Shown here in pieces: positions 45,575 through 54,505 of a stretch of DNA of 64,000 bases. Source of the stretch: JAUIIK01 sp963745675 (lineage in GTDB: Bacteria; Chloroflexota; Chloroflexia; Thermomicrobiales; CFX8); NCBI GenBank assembly GCA_963745675.1, contig CAVUYM010000008.1, positions 62,001 through 126,000 on the forward strand, in the 5' to 3' direction. Within the stretch, counting starts at the first letter, position 1. Every line of letters begins with the position of its first letter. The position numbers and the translations under genes were made by a program. The notes below the pieces were generated by a model. It worked only from the letters and a program-made list of their open reading frames with translations, made no database searches and was not told the origin of the DNA.

Positions 45575-46582
45575 ATGAAACTGGCAGTTACAGGTGGAGT
45601 TGCACCGGGCGGCGACTGGAGTCAGGCGGTGCGTTCGGCGCGTCTGGCCGACGAACTGGGCTACGACGCGATCTGGCTTGGCGAAACCTGGGGCCACGAG
45701 CTCTTCACCTCGATGGGCGATCTGGTCCACAATACTGAAAGAATCAAGATCGGCGCGGGCATCGCCAACGTCTTCACTCGCTCGGCAGCGCTGATCGCGA
45801 TGTCGGCAGCGACGCTGGATGAGATCTCCGGTGGCCGCATCCTGCTCGGTCTGGGATCATCCGGTCACATCGTCATCGAACGGCTGCACGGCATCCCCTT
45901 CGAGAAGCCGCTGACCCGCATCCGTGAATACACCGAAATCATCAATATCCTGATGAGTGGCGAGCGGCTGCAATACACCGGTCAGATTTTCGACCTGCAA
46001 CAGGGCTTCCGTCTGCGGATGAACCCGATTCGCGATCACATCCCGATTTATGTCGCCTCGATAACTCCGAAGAGCCTCCAGCAATCCGGTGAGATCGCCG
46101 ATGGCATCCTGCCGATCTACTGGCCGGGTAGCAAGTACCGTTGGCTGAGAGAAGTCCTTGACGAGGCTTCAGTGGCGGCTGGCCGTGCGCCCGGTTCCTG
46201 CGCCATCGCTCCCTACATCACGACGGCGATGGTCGAGGATGAATCCGAGCGCGAGGAGATGCGCCTGGCTGCCCGACGGCCGATCGCCTTCTACATCGGA
46301 CGCATGGGCCGCTTCTACGCCGAGCATCTGGAGCGCATGGGCTGGCCAGAAGAGGTCGCTGCTGTCCGCGAAGGCTGGAAAGACGGCCACGATGCGGCCG
46401 CTGCCGGTGTGACTGATGAGATGGTCGACGAGACTGCGCTGGTCGGTACCGCCGACGAGATCGCCGCCAAGCTCGAACGCTGGACTGCCGATGGTCTCGA
46501 CGAACCCGTCCTCGGCATCGCTGGCGATGAGGAGAAAAAGGCGCGCACGTTGAGTGCCCTTGCGCCGCTACTGGGCAGATAA
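45575..46582 (+). CDS. LLM-class F420-type oxidoreductase
   Basis: An intact 335-residue luciferase-like protein: KLAVTGGVAPGGDWSQAVRSARLADELGYDAIWLGET, SAATLDEISGGRILLGLGSSGHIV, IPIYVASITPKSLQQSGEIADGILPIYW and a C-terminal QYFY-like helix RPIAFYIGRMGRFYAEHLERMGW. F420 use is inferred from family. AAAGGCGG precedes the ATG. It is divergent from the NuoF-like gene; substrate unknown. Confidence 0.9.
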   Translation: MKLAVTGGVAPGGDWSQAVRSARLADELGYDAIWLGETWGHELFTSMGDLVHNTERIKIGAGIANVFTRSAALIAMSAATLDEISGGRILLGLGSSGHIVIERLHGIPFEKPLTRIREYTEIINILMSGERLQYTGQIFDLQQGFRLRMNPIRDHIPIYVASITPKSLQQSGEIADGILPIYWPGSKYRWLREVLDEASVAAGRAPGSCAIAPYITTAMVEDESEREEMRLAARRPIAFYIGRMGRFYAEHLERMGWPEEVAAVREGWKDGHDAAAAGVTDEMVDETALVGTADEIAAKLERWTADGLDEPVLGIAGDEEKKARTLSALAPLLGR

Positions 46583-46613
46583 GAAGCACGGAGAGTACAC
46601 GTCCGTTCATCAA

Positions 46614-46883
46614 GTGAACGGCTATGAGAGTGCCAAATTGAGGCGACTCGATGCGGATATTGTATTTATGGCTATTTCATTGGCCTTGTTGTTTTCCGGA
46701 ATAGGGCTCACCCTGATGGTGGATCGGATCTGGGGAGTTCTGAGCTTTTCCGGCATGATGCTTTGGGCTGGCTACCTCGCCTTTGGATTGTTGCGTGGAT
46801 CAGAGCGAGAAATAGAGTTCAGTGAATTGAACTGGCAGGCAATAATGAGTTCGCTCACCTCAGACGCAAATTCCCTGTCATAG
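46614..46883 (+). CDS. Possible small membrane protein of unknown function
   Basis: A frame of about 90 residues with two hydrophobic helices (IVFMAISLALLFSGIGLTLMV and GVLSFSGMMLWAGYLAFGLL) and an acidic C-terminal tail. The start is unclear: GTG at 46614 and TTG at 46638 are both possible and neither has a strong ribosome site. It overlaps the preceding gene's end in other frames and the convergent PIN gene by 29 bases. I do not recognise a family. Confidence 0.4.
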   Translation: MNGYESAKLRRLDADIVFMAISLALLFSGIGLTLMVDRIWGVLSFSGMMLWAGYLAFGLLRGSEREIEFSELNWQAIMSSLTSDANSLS

Positions 46884-47311
46884 AGCATCTGACGTTCGAT
46901 AGAGCCTGCATAAACTCGCGCGGAGTGACAATCGGGATACTCTGAAAGCTTCCTCAATGCCAGGAGATGCGGATCACCACTGACGATATGGGTGGCATTT
47001 CCTGTTACGGCGCACTCCAGTACTCGATCGTCGTCTGGATCATTGGGTATAGCTGCGATAGCTTCTGCTGGTTCGACTTCGATCCCACCATGGCGGTATT
47101 CGGCAACTAGTTGATTGAGTTCTGTGTCGTTCTTGCCGTGCCGTCGGCGAATGCGCTCGTACCCGAGCACTTCACGGTATTCGGCCAGGAGGTCGGAAGA
47201 GACAAGCAGCTCAAAGACATCTTCGTCCCAGGCTCGGAGTATGCGAGCGGGAAAACCGTGGCTGCTGATGGTTGCGCTAACAATGATGTTCGTGTCCAGC
47301 ACAACTCGCAT
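46855..47311 (-). CDS. PIN-domain toxin, frameshifted near 46940
   Basis: The protein starts RVVLDTNIIVSATISSHGFPARILRAW (first acidic residue) and includes LVSSDLLAEYREVLGYERI and IPNDPDDDRVLECAVTGNATHIVSGDPHLLALRKL (the remaining acidic residues). The PIN nuclease fold is thus complete. Read straight through, the tail becomes unlike the family; a one-base shift near 46940 restores the usual SIPIVTPREFMQAL ending with a stop at 46855. The ATG is three bases after the antitoxin stop. It is the 'putative toxin-antitoxin PIN' family that acts as a site-specific RNase. Confidence 0.82.
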
Positions 47312-47314
47312 TGA

Positions 47315-47602
47315 TCAGCCAGAATGGGCACGCACGGCAGCGACTGCTTCGCGGGCCAAGTCGTCTGCTTCATCCGCTGAGAGATCAGCCCGTGTTTGAA
47401 TCTCCTCGACTAACCCGAGAAAACGCCGTCGAGCCTCTCTCCGTGCGTGGTCTTCGAATGGTGTCAAGATAGCTACCGGTGTTCCATTTTCTTCGATCGT
47501 TAGATGGATCTTGTCACGAGTTACCTGCTGGAGTAATTCCTCAAAGCGTCGCTGAGCTTCATCGCTGCTGACAGACTTTGCGGCTGGATTGGACTGGTTC
47601 AT
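47315..47602 (-). CDS. Phd/YefM-type antitoxin partner
   Basis: A 95-residue protein: VSSDEAQRRFEELLQQVTRDKIHLTIEENGTPVAILTPFED is the Phd/YefM DNA-binding and dimerisation pattern, followed by a charged C-terminal helix that would wrap the toxin. It precedes the PIN-domain gene by three bases in one operon. The mixed Phd/PIN pairing is common in Chloroflexota and Cyanobacteria. Confidence 0.83.
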   Translation of the reverse strand: MNQSNPAAKSVSSDEAQRRFEELLQQVTRDKIHLTIEENGTPVAILTPFEDHARREARRRFLGLVEEIQTRADLSADEADDLAREAVAAVRAHSG

Positions 47603-47779
47603 ACTTTCTCCCGTTCGATCGTGTCTTTAGTATATACGCCGACATGCCGGGATCAGTCACAGCCGATTTCCGGCCGGGGACAAAGTGCGAAAGACTCTCG
47701 GGCGCTGTGCTTGCACGGCTGTCGCGTTCGTGTTCTGATCTATTGTCATACAAGCGAACCAGCCAGGAGATTGCAATTG

Positions 47780-49449
47780 ATGATGAACATGCAGGATCTC
47801 GCCCCCGATTTGATCCTGACCGACGCGAAGATCACGACGATGGATACCGAATCTGCCGGAGGCCGAAGCGCTGGCGATCAAGGGGCGACACATTCTCGCC
47901 GTCGGCAGCGCCGCGGAGATCGAGGCGCTGGCGGGTGACTCGACGCGGGTGGTCGCGCTTCGAGGCCGGCGGGTCATTCCTGGGATCAACGACACGCATA
48001 ACCACCTGCTGAGCACAGGGGCCGTCCTCAACGAGGTGTCGCTTTATCATGCCCGCTCGATCAGCGATATTCAGGAGGCGGTTGCGAAGGCTGTGGAGCA
48101 AGCGGCTCCCGGCGCATGGATCCTCGGTCGGGGCTGGGATGAGAGCCTGCTGGCCGAGCAGCGCTTCCCGAACCGGCACGATATCGACGAAGTCGCGCCG
48201 AACAATCCGGTCGTGCTGGAGCGCGTCTGGAACATGCTGCTGGCGAACAGTGCCGCGATGGCTGCGGCTGACATTGGCCGTCACACACCTGATCCACCTG
48301 CCGATCGGCTCTATGCCGGGCGGATCGTGCGCGATCACCTTGGCGATCCAACCGGCATCTTCCGCGATCGCGCCAAGCAGATGATCAATGCTGCCGTTCC
48401 GGCACGGACGTTGGCTGACTACGAACAGCACATCCGCACAGCTTGCCAGGCCTACAACGCGCTCGGGATCACCTCTGTCGCCGAACCGGGACTGATCCCA
48501 GCACAGCTGCGCGCGTTCCAGAACGTGCGTACGAGCGGCGACCTGACCGTGCGAGTCTCGATGTGCCTGGCCGGCTGGGGCGCGAGTATGGAGCCGAACG
48601 AGGAGGTGCTTGAAGAGCGTTTCGAGCACGTTGGGCTCTTCAGCGGTTTCGGCGACGATCTGTTGCGACTGGACACGATCAAGTTCATGCCCGATGGCGG
48701 GATGGGCGACCGCACGGCGCTGATGTTCGAACCCTATCTCGATGAGCCGGACAACTATGGCCAGTTCGTCGTCTCCGAAAGACGAATTGAACCGGCATGT
48801 TCGCTGGGTCCATGACCGTGGCTGGTCGATTGACAGCCACACCTGCGGTGACCGCATGCAGGAGATTGTCGTCCGCGCCTACGCCGCCGCCCAGGAAGCC
48901 AACCCGAATCCGCGCATCCGTCATCGTATTCACCACGGCTATTTCCCGACTGAGAAGACGCTTGAGATCATGAGCGAGCATCGCTTTCCTGCCCTGGCGA
49001 CGATTCCATTCATAACCAACCTCGGCGAGAGCTACGTCGCCAGCGTCGGCGAGGAACGGGCGGCCCGGACGATGCCGCTGCGGACCTATCTGGATGCCGG
49101 CGTGCCGCTGGCGCTCGGCTCCGATTCGCCGGTGACGACCTACAACCCCTTTGTCGGGATCTACAGCGCCACGACGCGCAAGACTGTCACCGGCCGCGAG
49201 CTGGGGCCGGAAGAGTGCCTCAGCCGTGAGGAAGCGTTGCGGCTCTACACAGCCACAAGCGCCTGGGTCACCTTCGAGGATGACATCAAAGGTACGCTGA
49301 CGCCCGGCAAGCTGGCCGATATCGCCGTCCTCGATCGCGATCTCTTCGCCGTTGCCGACGAGGATCTCTTCAGCATCAATAGCGCGCTCACAATTGTCGG
49401 CGGGAGTATCGTCCATGACGCTCTGGGCGAAACGTCGACATGGCAGTAG
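47780..49449 (+). CDS. YtcJ-type amidohydrolase, two frameshifts
   Basis: Three frame pieces make one protein of about 555 residues: APDLILTDAKITTMD at the start; a middle piece with RRVIPGINDTHNHLL (HxH), GAWILGRGWDE, IRHRIHH-type later; and a last piece with WSIDSHTCGDRMQEIVV, RIRHRIHHGYFP, GVPLALGSDSPVTTYNP and a C-terminal KGTLTPGKLADIAVLD. Breaks are near 47855 and 48778. The family (amidohydrolase 3, YtcJ/LAF3-like) hydrolyses N-acyl or amide substrates with one or two metals. ATGATGAAC at 47780 follows CAGGAGA. An intrinsic terminator follows. Confidence 0.8.
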
Positions 49450-49570
49450 ATGCGGGCAAAGCGGATCGATTACAGGATAACTCAATCCATTGAGCGATTC
49501 TCGTCCGTAGAAAGCCAGGGACCGACGATGTTGCCGAACTCGTCGCCCCCACTTCCCTTCCTTCTGGGAG

Positions 49571-49610
49571 ACCCCGGTCTGCGGCATCCCAGCCCAACAG
49601 ACCGGGGTTT
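49571..49610 (+). terminator. Intrinsic terminator after the amidohydrolase gene
   Basis: ACCCCGGTCTG and CAGACCGGGGTTT form an 11-pair stem with a 16-base loop and a short T-tail. It lies 120 bases after the stop codon and just beyond the end of the convergent deazaflavin-dependent gene, and could serve both. Confidence 0.75.
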
Positions 49611-49615
49611 GCCCG

Positions 49616-50180
49616 TTAATCCGGCTTCAATTTCAGTCTGATCTGAGGTTCTTCTCGATCGGATACGAGTGTCACCCGGATCACCACGATCTGCGGCAGG
49701 ATCGCACGAACCCGGTCGAGATCGAGCCGACCTTCACTGTCGAAGCCTAATCCGTAAGCGAGAGCGTCGCGACGCCGCAATTTCGAGGAAGTGGGTCATC
49801 GTCGTCAGTGCTTCTTCACCGGGCGGCAGGATCGTGGCCACGCCTTGCCTATTTCGCCCGGCAAGTCTCAACACGGTCTCTGGATTATCGACGAGGTTTC
49901 GCCACCATAGACGAAAACGCTTGCTCAAGATGATCACATCGTCGCCCTCTAGAAGGTAGGTCACCGGCGTCGTGTAGACCTTCCCCGACTTTCGGCCCTT
50001 GATCGAGATGAGCCCAAGCGTCTGCCCGACCCATCGCTCCAGAAGCGGAGTCCGTAGAATCCCTGCCGTCATGAGGTTGAGCCATCGAGGTGGGGACCCC
50101 GTCCAGATTTCTGGAACTGACGAGTGTTCGAGTGCTGCCTGCTGATGCATCTGTCGCTCCATCCTGCCAGGCCTCGACAT
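49616..50180 (-). CDS. Deazaflavin-dependent nitroreductase (DDN)-like protein, frameshifted near 49775
   Basis: The protein has the DDN/F420-binding pattern LLERWVGQTLGLISIKGRKSGKVYTTPVTYLLEGDDVIILSK and WWRNLVDNPETVLRLAGR. Read straight through it ends early as SRRSRLRIRLRQ; shifting one base near 49775 continues with RDALAYGLGFDSEGRLDLDRVRAIL to a stop at 49616, a length usual for this family. These proteins bind F420H2 and reduce nitro compounds or other substrates. It is the fourth F420-type protein in the window. Confidence 0.8.
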
Positions 50181-50457
50181 AGCTGATCATGACCAGCCTA
50201 TCGCTTCGGCCGTTAGAGATGTGTCGAAGATGCCGCATCCGCTGCAACAGTTTCGCTACAGTTTTCGATACTCTATTCCAATCTTTTTCGGCCCAATCAC
50301 TCATACCCGCGCGCCGAATGAGCTCCCAACTCGTCGCCCCTTTCAATGCGAATTGCAACGGCTCTGTAACTTTCGAGGCGGCGATGTTGTGCCTCTGATA
50401 TCGAAAGTACCGTATGTTGAGACTGGGACAACTCGCGATGAGAAAGGAGTTAGCATT

Positions 50458-50994
50458 ATGCGATCAGTTGTTATTTACGAATCGATGTGGGGCAATACTG
50501 CTGCCATCGCTCAAACTATCGCTCGCCAACTCGACCGTTTTGGTGACGTGTGCCTGGTTTCGGTGCTGGAAGCGAACTCGCGTGTCGCGGAGGGCGCTGA
50601 TCTGGTCATCGTTGGCGGGCCAACTCATGTTCACGGTATGAGCCGCCCATCGTCACGATTGTCGAGCGCTGAGACTGAGGCAATCCCCGGCGCAGCGACT
50701 GGGCCTGGTGTACGCGAATGGCTCCATGACCTGCCTGATGGAGATGGAATGTGGGCCGCCGCTTTTGATACACGTATCGATAAGCCACGTTGGCTCGTCG
50801 GCGCGGCCAGCGTTGGAATTGCGAAACGTCTTCGCAAGCGTGGTTACAAGATGATCGTTGCGCCGGAAAGCTTCCTCGTCACTGACAGTGAGGGGCCACT
50901 CAAATCTGGCGAGATTGAACGGGCCGACGCGTGGACCGATCAGATCGCCCAGCGCGTCGCTGAGAAGACGCGGGAATCGAGCTCTGTTTCCTAG
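50458..50994 (+). CDS. Flavodoxin-like protein
   Basis: A 178-residue flavodoxin-fold protein: SVVIYESMWGNTAAIAQTIA is the phosphate-binding loop (SMxGNT), followed by DLVIVGGPTHVHGM and a later GMWAAAFDTRIDKP. AAAGGAG precedes the ATG at 50458, so I reject the in-frame upstream start. The insertion of about 20 residues after the GGPTH loop and the C-terminal KxxPxSFLVTDSEGPL are typical of stand-alone flavodoxins in actinobacteria-like organisms. Role in electron transfer is inferred. Confidence 0.87.
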   Translation: MRSVVIYESMWGNTAAIAQTIARQLDRFGDVCLVSVLEANSRVAEGADLVIVGGPTHVHGMSRPSSRLSSAETEAIPGAATGPGVREWLHDLPDGDGMWAAAFDTRIDKPRWLVGAASVGIAKRLRKRGYKMIVAPESFLVTDSEGPLKSGEIERADAWTDQIAQRVAEKTRESSSVS

Positions 50995-51003
50995 ACGATC
51001 AGC

Positions 51004-51426
51004 TCATGAAGCTTCGCTGATCTGGCGCAAGATTTCGATGCCGTCCCATTCTCCTGCCCGCTCGACGATCAATCCGTCAACGATCCGAAGCGATTCGATG
51101 CCATGAAAGACGATCTGTCTGCCGGTCGAGGCATATCCGAAGAAATCGCCCTGATGAGTTCCAGTCGAACTCCAGCGCACAGCGACTTTTCCCGCATCGA
51201 CATCGACTATCAGGTCGTCAATCTCGGTGTGGAAATCCGGAAATGCGGCGTAGAGTGCACGTATCCCCTGAACATTCTGCTCGCGTGTGCCCCGTTCACC
51301 GTAGGGACTGCTGAGGTCGACGAAGGCTGGCGCGTACATCTTTAGCACGGCATCGGCGTCACCCTTACGCCAGCCTTCGTCGATCCAGCGCTCAGCGATT
51401 GCCTCGAGTTCTTTACGCGACGCCAT
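51004..51426 (-). CDS. SnoaL/NTF2-like fold protein
   Basis: A 140-residue protein with WIDEGWRKGDADAVLKMYAPAFVDLSSPYGERGTREQNVQGIRALYAAFPDF and VAVRWSSTGTHQGDFFGYASTGRQIVFHGIESLRIVDGLIVERAGEWDG, the SnoaL-like polyketide-cyclase/ester-cyclase pattern. I chose the ATG at 51426, since AAGGGGG is upstream. It converges with the flavodoxin gene, with 9 bases between the two stops. No clear substrate. Confidence 0.85.
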   Translation of the reverse strand: MASRKELEAIAERWIDEGWRKGDADAVLKMYAPAFVDLSSPYGERGTREQNVQGIRALYAAFPDFHTEIDDLIVDVDAGKVAVRWSSTGTHQGDFFGYASTGRQIVFHGIESLRIVDGLIVERAGEWDGIEILRQISEAS

Positions 51427-51520
51427 TGCAACCCCCTTCATCTCTGGAAGATTCTCATCTCACCCCCGGTCGGGCGATCCTCCTAGCGCGCTATGATACG
51501 CCGCTTGAGAGGGGGAACAT

Positions 51521-52692
51521 GTGTCAACTGAGAATGCTGTCATCGAACTCACCCAACGGCTTGTTGCATGCCCGAGTCATGCCGCTGTTGGAGAGGAGGC
51601 CGCGGCCCGGGTGGCCTATGACGCGATGGCCGAGGCTGGTTTCCAGGATGTTCAGATCGACGAGCTCGGCAATGTGACCGGTGTTATACCGGGCGAGAAT
51701 AGTGATGGTTGGGTCGTCTTCGACGGGCACCTCGATACCGTGGGAGTCGGCGATGCCGATGCCTGGATGACCGATCCCTTCAAGGCGATCCGCATCGGTG
51801 ACCGTCTACACGGCCGCGGAACCGCGGATATGAAGGGCGCGATCGCAGCAATGATCGTCGGCGTCTCCCGATTGCGTGAGCGCCGCCCCGCCTGCAACAT
51901 CGTCGTTTCAGCCAGTATCGCCGAGGAATTGGTCGAGGGTTACGCCCTCGGCAGCGTCCTCGATCGCTATCCCGCAAAAGCCGTCGTCATCGGAGAATCG
52001 ACCGGTCTGCGCATCGCCCGGGCCCAGCGCGGACGGGCAGAGATTCTGATCCAGACGCGCGGTATCCCGGCACACTCTTCGACACCGCAGCTGGGCGTCA
52101 ATGCCGTCAAAGCGATGGCTGCCGTCATCACCGGCCTTTCCGCACTGGCGATGCCTGAAGACGATCTGCTGGGACCTGCGGTGCTCGAAGTCACCGACGT
52201 TCTGTCCCACCCCTATCCCGGCCTGTCGGTCATCCCGGAACGCTGTGACGCGACCTTCGACCGGCGGCTGCTCGTCGGTGAAGATGAGGGGCATATTCTG
52301 GCGGAAATCGAAGCCGCTCTGGATCGCATCAAAGACAACTATCCACAGCTACAGGCTCAGGAATCGATCGCCGTCGACCGTTTCACCAGCTGGACTGGTG
52401 CGGAAGTCGTTGCGCCGAACTTCGCCCCGGCCTGGCGCATGGACGATGAATCTCCAATCGTTTGCGCCGCCATATCTGCTCTCGGCTCGATTGGACTGCC
52501 GCCCTCCTGAGTCACTACGCCTTCTGCACAAATGGCAGCCAATCCGCCGGACGCCGCGGTATCCCGACCATCGGCTTCGGTCCCGGCGACGAAGCCCAGG
52601 CCCACACGATCGACGAATCAGTTGAGATCGAGCAGCTTGTCAGGGCGGCGGATGGGTATGAGGCGTTGGCGTGGGAGTTGACGGGGTTGTAA
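51521..52692 (+). CDS. M20-family amidohydrolase/peptidase (YgeY-like), frameshifted near 52505
   Basis: A metal-dependent M20 hydrolase: VVFDGHLDTVGVGDADAW and GRGTADMKGAIAAMI carry the first His/Asp metal ligands, SASIAEELVEGYALG gives the Glu-Glu pair and VVIGESTGLRIARAQRG the next. A dimerisation domain follows (GIPAHSSTPQLGVNAVKAM). The frame ends at 52510 as GSIGLPPS; the remainder, GIPTIGFGPGDEAQAHTIDESVEIEQL with the last histidine, is one base out of register from 52505 and stops at 52692. AGGGGG precedes the GTG start. YgeY-like proteins act on carbamoylated or acylated amino acids; exact substrate unknown. Confidence 0.85.
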
Positions 52693-52710
52693 GGAAGCCC
52701 TCACCCCCGG

Positions 52711-52750
52711 CCCCTCTCCCAATGCTGGGAGAGGGGTGTAAGCGAAGCGG
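52711..52750. repeat. Palindromic intergenic repeat / terminator
   Basis: CCCCTCTCCCA pairs perfectly with TGGGAGAGGGG (52711-52721 and 52726-52736) around a four-base loop. It is preceded by CCCTCACCCCCGG and followed by GTAAGCGAAGCGGAGG. It belongs to the same dispersed family as 42008-42062 and would also end the M20 transcript. Confidence 0.65.
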
Positions 52751-52773
52751 AGGCGCAATCTGGAGGAGCGGCG

Positions 52774-53448
52774 ATGACGACAACTGATCCACAGGGCGAA
52801 CGCTTTGATCTCTACGATGCGGCCGGAGAGCCGCTGGGAACGTCGAAAGCGCGTGGTGAGGTCCATCGAGATGGCGATTGGCACCGATCGCTGCATCTGT
52901 GGGTCTGGGGTGTCGATAATGGTAAGCCGTTCGTGATCTTCCAGCGCCGTTCGATGACGAAGGACACCTGGCCTGGCTATCTCGACGTGGCTGTTGGCGG
53001 GCATTTTCGTAGCGGTGAAACGCTGGCAGAGACGTTGCGCGAGGCCGATGAAGAGATCGGTTTGGCCGTTACCGAGGAAGATGTCGTTCGGCTAGGGCGC
53101 AGATTCCACGACTGGCGCGGCGAGAGCTTTCACGATTGCGAGATCAATGAGGTCTATGCGGCTCGTAGCGACCAGCCTGCTTAGCCCTGTATCGCCAGCA
53201 TCCGGAAGAAATCGACGAGCTGGTGCGTATCGATGTCGACGCGGCGTTGGCGCTCTTTTGTGGCGACGTTGAGGCGGTCGCGGCGCTCTCGATGCCACGC
53301 GATGCTGGTGCTATGCGCGCAGATAGAGCTGAAACTCTCCGCATTTGTCGACGTGTCCGATGGCTATGCCCTACAGACGCTGAGTTCAATTCGTCAGCTA
53401 GCGGATGGCGTCGAGCCGTCCCCTTTCCTGATCCGTGCCGCCGGCTAA
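52774..53448 (+). CDS. Nudix hydrolase, frameshifted
   Basis: The N-terminal part has RSLHLWVWGVDNGKPFVIFQRRSMTKDTWPGYLDVAVGGHFRSGETLAETLREADEEIGL, the layout of isopentenyl-diphosphate-isomerase-like Nudix hydrolases. The Nudix box is G-x5-E-x6-READEEIGL, one residue shorter than the G-x5-E-x7-REUxEExGU consensus. The frame stops at 53184; the expected continuation (ALYRQHPEEIDELVRIDVDAALALFCGDVEA) is one base out of register and itself shifts near 53320 into ALQTLSSIRQLADGVEPSPFLIR, ending at 53448. GGAGGAG precedes the ATG. Substrate undetermined. Confidence 0.72.
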
Positions 53449-53579
53449 TCCCCGGCATCTCAGGATCAAGAAGCTCTAGCCCTCCATCGATAGACTTGTT
53501 CATCTGGAGGATGGATGATCGAAAAAGGAGATCAGCCGGCTTGGAACATCGTGACAGATCAGTTGCCGCGGATGGACGG

Positions 53580-54505
53580 ATGATGAGTGAGGTCAAAAGA
53601 ATCGACGAAGCGCCCAGGGCGCGTCCTAAAGGCATTCTGGCGCTCGATATTGACGGCACACTGACCGGAGCCGGAGGAGCGATAGGCGAGCGTACCCAGC
53701 GGGCTGTGCATGACGCCGGGGAATCTGGCTGGCTGGTGACGATCGCGACCGGGACGTTCGTGGTCCGGCGCCAAGCCGGTCGCCGACCAGCTCAATCTGC
53801 GTCTGCCGATCATTAGCTATAACGGAGCACTCGTGCGCGACTCGGTCACGGCCGAAATCCTCCACTACATCCCGCTGTCCGCGAGAGATCGTCGGCTCGA
53901 TCGTCCCAGCGCTGGTCGAATTCGGACTGCAGCCGATGGTCATCGAAGATATTCGCGAGGGTGAACGCACCTTCTCCGGTCCGCCCGAGTTTGATAGTGA
54001 ACACACTCGATACTGGCTCGACCAGCATTCAAGCGAGGTATCAGACGACGGTCGTGCGCCTGACACACGACGAACTTGCGAAAGTCGGTCATGCCGTCAA
54101 CATCGTAGTGTACGACGCGGCTGAACGCCTAAACGGTATTGCAGCGATTGCCAAAGGGCATCAGAATGAGTTTCGGATGCTCGCGCTGGATGGTTATGAA
54201 GAACAGGGTGGCTGGGTGTATTTTCTCCACCCGAGCGGCACCAAAGCATATGCGCTCGAGTGGTTGGCACGACAGTACGGCCTGACGATGGCGGACGTGG
54301 TCGCCGTCGGCGATGGTTACAACGATATTGAGATGCTGGCCGAAGCCGGTTTCGGCGTTGCGATGGGCAACGCCACCGAGCAGGTCCAGGCGGTAGCCGA
54401 GATAACGTCATCGGCCATCATCTGGACGAAGGCCTCGCTGCCTTCATCGAGAAGCATGTGCTGCATGCGGACGGAGTCCCGGAACTGCGCCAGATAGCGA
54501 GCTAG
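53580..54505 (+). CDS. HAD-superfamily (Cof-type) hydrolase, at least four frameshifts
   Basis: The pieces carry, in order: GILALDIDGTLTGAGGAI (motif I DxDGT), VTIATGRSW-type motif II after the first shift (about 53760), LNLRLPIISYNGALVRDS, IEDIREGERTFSGPPEF (after about 53880), TVVRLTHDELAKVGHAVNIVV (after about 54035), and VVAVGDGYNDIEMLAEAGFGVAMGNA (motif IV GDGxND), ending after a last shift near 54410 at VPELRQIAS with a stop at 54505. This is a Cof/YidA-type phosphatase acting on sugar phosphates or flavin nucleotides. Four breaks in 0.9 kb make this the most damaged gene in the window. Confidence 0.78.
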
